Assembly: GCA_038239345.1 (NCBI GenBank)
Contig: JBBSEX010000019.1
Location: forward strand, 35,425 to 99,424
Source of the DNA: JBBSEX01 sp038239345
Lineage (GTDB): Bacteria > Acidobacteriota > Terriglobia > Bryobacterales > Bryobacteraceae
Direction: 5' to 3'
DNA length: 64,000 bases
Shown piece after piece: positions 60,422 through 64,000 of this stretch. Numbering within the stretch: position 1 is the first letter of the stretch; every line of letters starts with the position of its first letter. Position numbers and translations under genes: made by a program. Below the pieces are notes generated by a model that ran no database searches, was not told the DNA's origin, and was given only the letters and a program-made list of their open reading frames with translations.

Positions 60422-61567
60422 GTGCCAGTCGTGGCGGTAATCGCTCCCAGTGTAAGTTCTCAAAGATACGTCAACATCAGTCAGGCGGTCCTAGCCCTTA
60501 CGTCGGCTGTCGCTTTACTGTATTTTGGCCGGGTATTCTTCATCACTCTGGCGATCGCGATCATTATCGCCTTTCTGCTGGAGCCGGTGGTGCTGCTGTT
60601 CATGCGGATGCGGTTACCGCGGGGAATGGCAAGCTTCGTCGTCTGCACGATTGCGCTGCTGGGGATGTATCTGGCGGGGCTGGCGATGTACTCGCAGATT
60701 TCCAGTCTTGCCGAAGAATTGCCGACGTATAGCGAGCGGATTAATTTATTAACCGATACGGCTGCGTCGCGTGTGGATGAATTCGAAAAGAAGACAATCG
60801 AGACGCTGATGCCGAAGCGCTTTCAAGAAAAGCAGCAGGAGCAGATCGTGGCCACGGCGCGCAATAAGAAGAAGGGGCCTCTCCCGCCACCCACGATTCA
60901 GGAGGTACGAATCAAAGCCGAGCCGACTCCGCTGCTCTCGTATGTCTACGCTTACGTGAGCTCGTTTTATAACGTACTGTTGATGGCCTCGTTCGTTCCC
61001 TTTCTGGTGTACTTCATGCTTAGCTGGCGCGACCATTTGCGGCGCAGCTTCCTGTACTTGTTTGAGGGTCAGCACCGGCACATCGCCGGAAAAAGCTGGG
61101 AGAGCGTGGCCGAGATGGCTCGTGCTTATGTGCTCGGCAATTTCTTTTTGGGACTGCTGCTGGGAACCGCCAGCGCTGTTTTTTTCTTCTTCATGGGGCT
61201 GCCGTACTGGCCACTGGTTGGGGCTGTCAGCGGATTTCTAAGCCTGGTGCCTTATGTCGGATTGCCGCTGGCGATGGCTCCTCCGCTGGTTTCGGCCGTA
61301 GCGGTAACTACGAATCCGACGGCGTATGTGTTAATCGGCGGAGTGGTCGGCGTCTTTCATCTACTGGCGCTGAATCTCCTGTATCCGAAGTTGGTAGGTT
61401 CACGAGTCCATTTAAATCCACTGGCGGTGACCATCGCCTTGATGTTCTGGGGAACGCTATGGGGTGGGATAGGGCTCCTCCTGGCGATCCCGATAACGGC
61501 GGGAATCAAGGCCGTATTCGACAACATCGGCAGTTTACAGCCATATGGAAAGTTGTTGGGAGACTAA
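60422..61567 (+). CDS. AI-2E/PerM-family membrane transporter
   Basis: 381 aa from GTG 60422. Four N-terminal hydrophobic helices (residues 15-95), a charged cytoplasmic region (about 100-165), then further helices with FVPFLVYFMLSWRDHLRR, YVLGNFFLGLLLGTASAVFFFFMGLPYWPLVGAVSGFLSLVPYVG and the family block VHLNPLAVTIALMFWGTLWGGIGLLLAIPITAGIKAVFD. Members export or take up small molecules such as AI-2, or act as Na+/H+ antiporters; substrate unknown. It abuts the next gene. Confidence 0.88.
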   Translation: MPVVAVIAPSVSSQRYVNISQAVLALTSAVALLYFGRVFFITLAIAIIIAFLLEPVVLLFMRMRLPRGMASFVVCTIALLGMYLAGLAMYSQISSLAEELPTYSERINLLTDTAASRVDEFEKKTIETLMPKRFQEKQQEQIVATARNKKKGPLPPPTIQEVRIKAEPTPLLSYVYAYVSSFYNVLLMASFVPFLVYFMLSWRDHLRRSFLYLFEGQHRHIAGKSWESVAEMARAYVLGNFFLGLLLGTASAVFFFFMGLPYWPLVGAVSGFLSLVPYVGLPLAMAPPLVSAVAVTTNPTAYVLIGGVVGVFHLLALNLLYPKLVGSRVHLNPLAVTIALMFWGTLWGGIGLLLAIPITAGIKAVFDNIGSLQPYGKLLGD

Positions 61568-62059
61568 GTGAGCCAGCGTGTTTTGATTTTTTTCGGAGCG
61601 GGAATCGCCGTCGTGGCTATCGCCCTGGGCTTTTTTTTCTGGGGCACGAAGGGCAATCATCTGGAGCTGAAGGGTGAGGTCCTGAAGGTGCGGACAGTTC
61701 CCAGCGACGAGAGCAACAGCATCGCGGTGCTGGATTTCCGGGTGACTAATTCTTCCGACGTGCCGTTCGTGATCAAGACCGCCGAGGCGATTGTGATCAA
61801 GAGCGATGGCTCAAGTCTGGAGACCCAACCAATCGCACGAAGCGATATGGACCGGCTGTTTCAATATCAGAAACTACTTGGTCCGAAGTACAACCAGACC
61901 GTCATTACCCACGACCAGATCGAAGGCCGGCAGACGATTGATCGCATGATCGGCGTGGCGATTCCGCTGAAAGATTCCGATCTGGCGGCGCGCAAGGAAA
62001 TGCGTTTGCGGCTGGAAAATTGGGAAGGCCTCCAATTCGAGCTAGCCGAGAAGCGTTAG
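61568..62059 (+). CDS. Membrane-anchored beta-domain protein, 163 aa
   Basis: GTG immediately after the PerM-like stop. One membrane helix (6-26), then a beta-sandwich-like domain (ELKGEVLKVRTVPSDESNSIAVLDFRVTNSSDVPFVIKTAEAIVIKSDG) like DUF4352/FxLYD immunoprotective folds, and a helical C-terminus. The architecture recalls the gene at 51563. Function unknown. Its end overlaps the convergent ArsC-like gene by 18 bases. Confidence 0.65.
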   Translation: MSQRVLIFFGAGIAVVAIALGFFFWGTKGNHLELKGEVLKVRTVPSDESNSIAVLDFRVTNSSDVPFVIKTAEAIVIKSDGSSLETQPIARSDMDRLFQYQKLLGPKYNQTVITHDQIEGRQTIDRMIGVAIPLKDSDLAARKEMRLRLENWEGLQFELAEKR

Positions 62060-62398
62060 CATCGTCTTCCACGAATCTTCATCGTGCCCGATGCTGATCC
62101 GGTTGCCACAACGGATGAGGGGCAGGCGAAGCAATTTGGGATCGCGCTCAATTTTTGCCAACAATTCAGAATCGCCGACCTTCAAATACTTCAATCCGGC
62201 GTCGATGTAGGCGCTACCATCGATGTCGAGCAGCCCCGTTAAACCGAAACGCTCAATGAACCTCCGGATCTCTCCAGCCGACATCGGCTTCTGTTTGAGA
62301 TCGACGGAATGAATCGTGGCCCGGCGTTCCTTGAAGAAGCGCTCCGCCGCGCGAGTCGCCTGGGAATTCTTCACACCGAAAATTTGAACGCTCACCAT
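62042..62398 (-). CDS. ArsC/Spx/YffB-family protein lacking the active-site Cys
   Basis: 118 aa, thioredoxin-fold ArsC family: VQIFGVKN at the start, KPMSAGEIRRFIERFG, and the late block LPLIRCGNRISIGHDEDSWKTML. In YffB and ArsC the first loop contains the essential Cys (KNCDT or NPRCS); here it is KNSQA, with Ser12 in its place. Thus arsenate reduction is not expected. It may be a regulatory or binding relative. Standing alone; convergent with the preceding gene. Confidence 0.8.
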   Translation of the reverse strand: MVSVQIFGVKNSQATRAAERFFKERRATIHSVDLKQKPMSAGEIRRFIERFGLTGLLDIDGSAYIDAGLKYLKVGDSELLAKIERDPKLLRLPLIRCGNRISIGHDEDSWKTMLTLLG

Positions 62399-62405
62399 TT
62401 AGACA

Positions 62406-63050
62406 TTATGATGCGCCGAGGACGCGGTCGCGACGCTTTTCCTGACGAATGTAGGCGTCGACTTGTTCGAGTGACAAAACGAAGCCATCGTCGGCCGGGT
62501 CCCAATGTACGGATGGCTTTAGATGGGTGCGAATGGCGGCCGCCTGGCGAAGTTCGGCATGTTCCCGCTCCTTACGACTGGCTTGTAGATCCTGCAGCTT
62601 TGCCAGCGACTGGTGATAGACACGATGCAAGCGGGCTTCATGACGGCCCAGGCTTTCAAGCGCCGGGTAATAGTCGCGATGCGTGAAGACCATTGTCATC
62701 GCGGCGTGGGCCTGGCCATTTTCGGTATCGAGTTTCGCTTGGTTGTCTTCAAAACCTAAGGCGTAGTGGTTATATTCGAGAGCGCGGCAACGATTGAGAC
62801 GCCACTGCGCGTCGGCAAGGGTTTGCACGATGTCGCGTTCGACGACACCCTGCGGATTGAGGCTGGCTTGATAATCACGACAGAACTGTTGGTAAGCTTC
62901 CAGATCTTCGCCAGGCATGATGACGGTCTGCGAAGTGAGGCCATGCCGAGTGGCGTTGAGGCTGCTGCGGTGTTTACCGGCAGGCGTGCGCGGCCCTGTG
63001 GAATGGAGCGAGTTCGATCGATTGGCGGCGAGGCGTTGTGGGGAATTCAT
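62406..63050 (-). CDS. N-R-x-N-x-x-x-S-T-G-P family hypothetical protein, 214 aa
   Basis: The N-terminal block AANRSNSLHSTGPRTPAGK followed by SSLNATRHGLTSQ is a signature repeated many times in Acidobacterial and some other genomes. The middle is helical with WRLNRCRALEYNH and a C-terminal Asp/Lys-rich end. Biochemical function is unknown. Next to an AT-rich stretch (63058-63115) and a broken VOC gene, in a region that looks mobile. Confidence 0.7.
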   Translation of the reverse strand: MNSPQRLAANRSNSLHSTGPRTPAGKHRSSLNATRHGLTSQTVIMPGEDLEAYQQFCRDYQASLNPQGVVERDIVQTLADAQWRLNRCRALEYNHYALGFEDNQAKLDTENGQAHAAMTMVFTHRDYYPALESLGRHEARLHRVYHQSLAKLQDLQASRKEREHAELRQAAAIRTHLKPSVHWDPADDGFVLSLEQVDAYIRQEKRRDRVLGAS

Positions 63051-63301
63051 GCCTTAATTGTTAGGCGTGATTACAATTATAGGAATATTATATTTAATTA
63101 AATTATGGATATTAAGGGAGTTACGGTTTTATTGCTGTTGTGATCGGCGATTGGGGAGATGGAAACGGGAATCGAAAAAGCGAGCCCTAAGGACGAAGAA
63201 GGTTAGATTCCTGGCCGTGATATCCTTGACGCATATGGGTGCGTGGCGCAAACGACGCCGAAAAGGGCAATGCCTTCCGACAGTAGCTGGTGGAGGATGC
63301 C

Positions 63302-63859
63302 CATGTTGAATTTCGAAATCTTAAGAAACAGGCTAAACAGCTTGTTCGGTGGCACCGCGACAAATATTATCCGGTGGCTCAGCGCATCCGGAACGTTTTA
63401 CCTCGCTACCGTCACATAGACGATGGAGCGATTCTGTCCATGCCCTTTGCCCTCGCCGATGCGCAGGAATTGATCGCGATCGAGCTTGGATTCGGTAGCT
63501 GGAAAGCCCTCCGACTGGGAGGCGAAGAAACGCAATCGCCACAGGAAAAAGTAAAGGGAGACGAATCCCAGTTGCTGGGCGCGTTTCCGCAACTATTTGT
63601 TGGCAATGTTGACGCCTCCTGTAAATTCTTCGTCGAGACGCTAGGCTTTACTGTGAGTTTCAAGTATGGACAACCGGCGTTTTACGCTCTGATCCAACGG
63701 GATCACGCTAGCCTCAACTTGCGCTTCGTTCACAAGCCCGTACTTCTGCAAGATGCGGGAACGGACAACCCAGCCGAGCGCGATTTGCTGGCGGCGAGCG
63801 TTCCGGTAGAGAACATCAAAGCTCTGTATGTGGAGTACAAAGCTGCCGGCGCCCCGATG
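63302..63859 (+). pseudogene. VOC/glyoxalase-family gene: N-terminal frameshift and 3' truncation by an IS
   Basis: A GGAGG precedes ATG 63302 and the first codons read M-L-N-F-E, but the family continuation (N-L-K-K-Q-A-K-Q-L) is found only in another frame, so one base near 63317 appears lost. The remaining frame gives LVRWHRDKYYPVAQRIRNVLPRYRH, LSDAQ-like DAQELIAIELGFGSWKAL, then a VOC domain (LFVGNVDASCKFFVETLGFTV, YALIQRDHASLNLRF). It stops at AAGAPM, where VOC proteins normally continue another 30-40 residues; the TGA stop belongs to the IS end. GTG 63290 could still translate a truncated product. Confidence 0.65.
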
Positions 63860-64000
63860 TGACGTGCCCTCGATAATCTGGACCAGATAAAATTGAGGAT
63901 TTCAGGATCGGCGCAGAAGGAAGAAGCGACGAAAAGGAGATCCGAAGATGAAAAAAGGGCGGTTCACAGAAGAACAGATTATCGGCGTGCTGAAGCAGCA
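63860..64000 (+). mobile_element. IS3-family insertion sequence, left end (runs off window)
   Basis: Begins at about 63860 with TGACGTGCCCTCGATAATC, a left-terminal sequence of the kind found in IS3-group elements (TGA-x-x-TG-CCC). About 88 bases later comes a GGAG Shine-Dalgarno and the orfA start. The right end lies beyond the window. Confidence 0.75.
63948..64000 (+). CDS. IS3-family transposase OrfA, N-terminal fragment
   Basis: Only 17 codons are in the window: MKKGRFTEEQIIGVLKQ. This matches the start of IS3-family OrfA HTH proteins (K-K-x-R-F-S/T-E-E-Q-I-I). GGAGA lies seven to eight bases upstream. It would be the DNA-binding half of the OrfAB transposase made by frameshifting with orfB. 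Confidence 0.85.
   Translation, partial: MKKGRFTEEQIIGVLKQ

Overview
The window reads as chromosomal DNA of an Acidobacteriota bacterium, most likely the Bryobacterales/Solibacter branch (inference). The main evidence is a PadR regulator coupled to an ADOP-type FtsX/MacB permease, a very large Oar-like TonB-dependent receptor with an N-terminal carboxypeptidase-regulatory domain, a secreted DUF4114-like PEP-CTERM protein, a small family carrying the N-R-x-N-x-x-x-S-T-G-P signature, and dense GC-rich coding with frequent GTG/TTG starts and ATGA/GTGA/TTGA stop-start overlaps. No rRNA, tRNA, CRISPR array or prophage was seen.

Layout. 0-3.5 kb (minus): a coupled envelope operon of a VWA membrane protein, a legumain/caspase-like protein with Ser where the catalytic Cys should be, and a TPR protein cut by the window edge. 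3.6-10.8 kb (mostly plus): a flippase-like membrane protein, a Ycf46-type AAA ATPase, a small membrane protein, a DUF218 protein, an ABC half-exporter and a Zn-dependent sugar dehydrogenase. 10.8-11.3 kb: a compact unannotated locus on the minus strand with a near-consensus promoter, a Shine-Dalgarno complementary to about 16 nt of the 16S rRNA tail, a tiny ORF ending at a UUU-UAA site, and flanking hairpins. 11.3-19.1 kb: an MFS transporter, then an AddAB-like helicase-nuclease pair (minus). 19.2-26.8 kb: a sugar-binding lipoprotein, xseB-ispA-tlyA-nadK-symporter-AlkX-like glycosylase, a LacD-type aldolase and a RidA protein. 26.75-33.4 kb (minus): a second AddAB-like pair, followed by msrB and preceded by a small coupled gene behind a terminator-like hairpin.

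33.6-38.7 kb: the ADOP permease and its PadR repressor with a visible operator, an MbfA-type iron exporter, and fliM. 38.8-42.6 kb: the TonB receptor with a good promoter. 42.7-48.7 kb: two DinB proteins around an S9 peptidase and a methyltransferase, then a frameshifted hydrolase-TPR gene of different base use. 48.8-54.2 kb: tldD-tldE, a small membrane protein, a response-regulator receiver fused to a secreted domain, and an exported peroxiredoxin. 54.2-57.0 kb (minus): SRP RNA-dnaX-ebfC-recR. 57.2-62.4 kb: a PEP-CTERM protein, mltG-ruvX, an AI-2E/PerM permease and an ArsC-like protein without its Cys. 62.4-64 kb: a repeated-family hypothetical protein and a decayed VOC gene cut by an IS3-family element running off the right edge.

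How it fits together: much of the window is housekeeping (DNA repair and replication, isoprenoid and NADP synthesis, peptidoglycan processing). The best candidates for something undescribed are the small transcript locus at 10.9-11.1 kb, the second Fe-S-rich AddAB-like operon with its small leading gene, and the receiver-secreted-domain fusion in the tldDE operon. Ten convergent gene pairs meet within 22 bp or overlap, several sharing stop-codon bases, so little space is left for intrinsic terminators.
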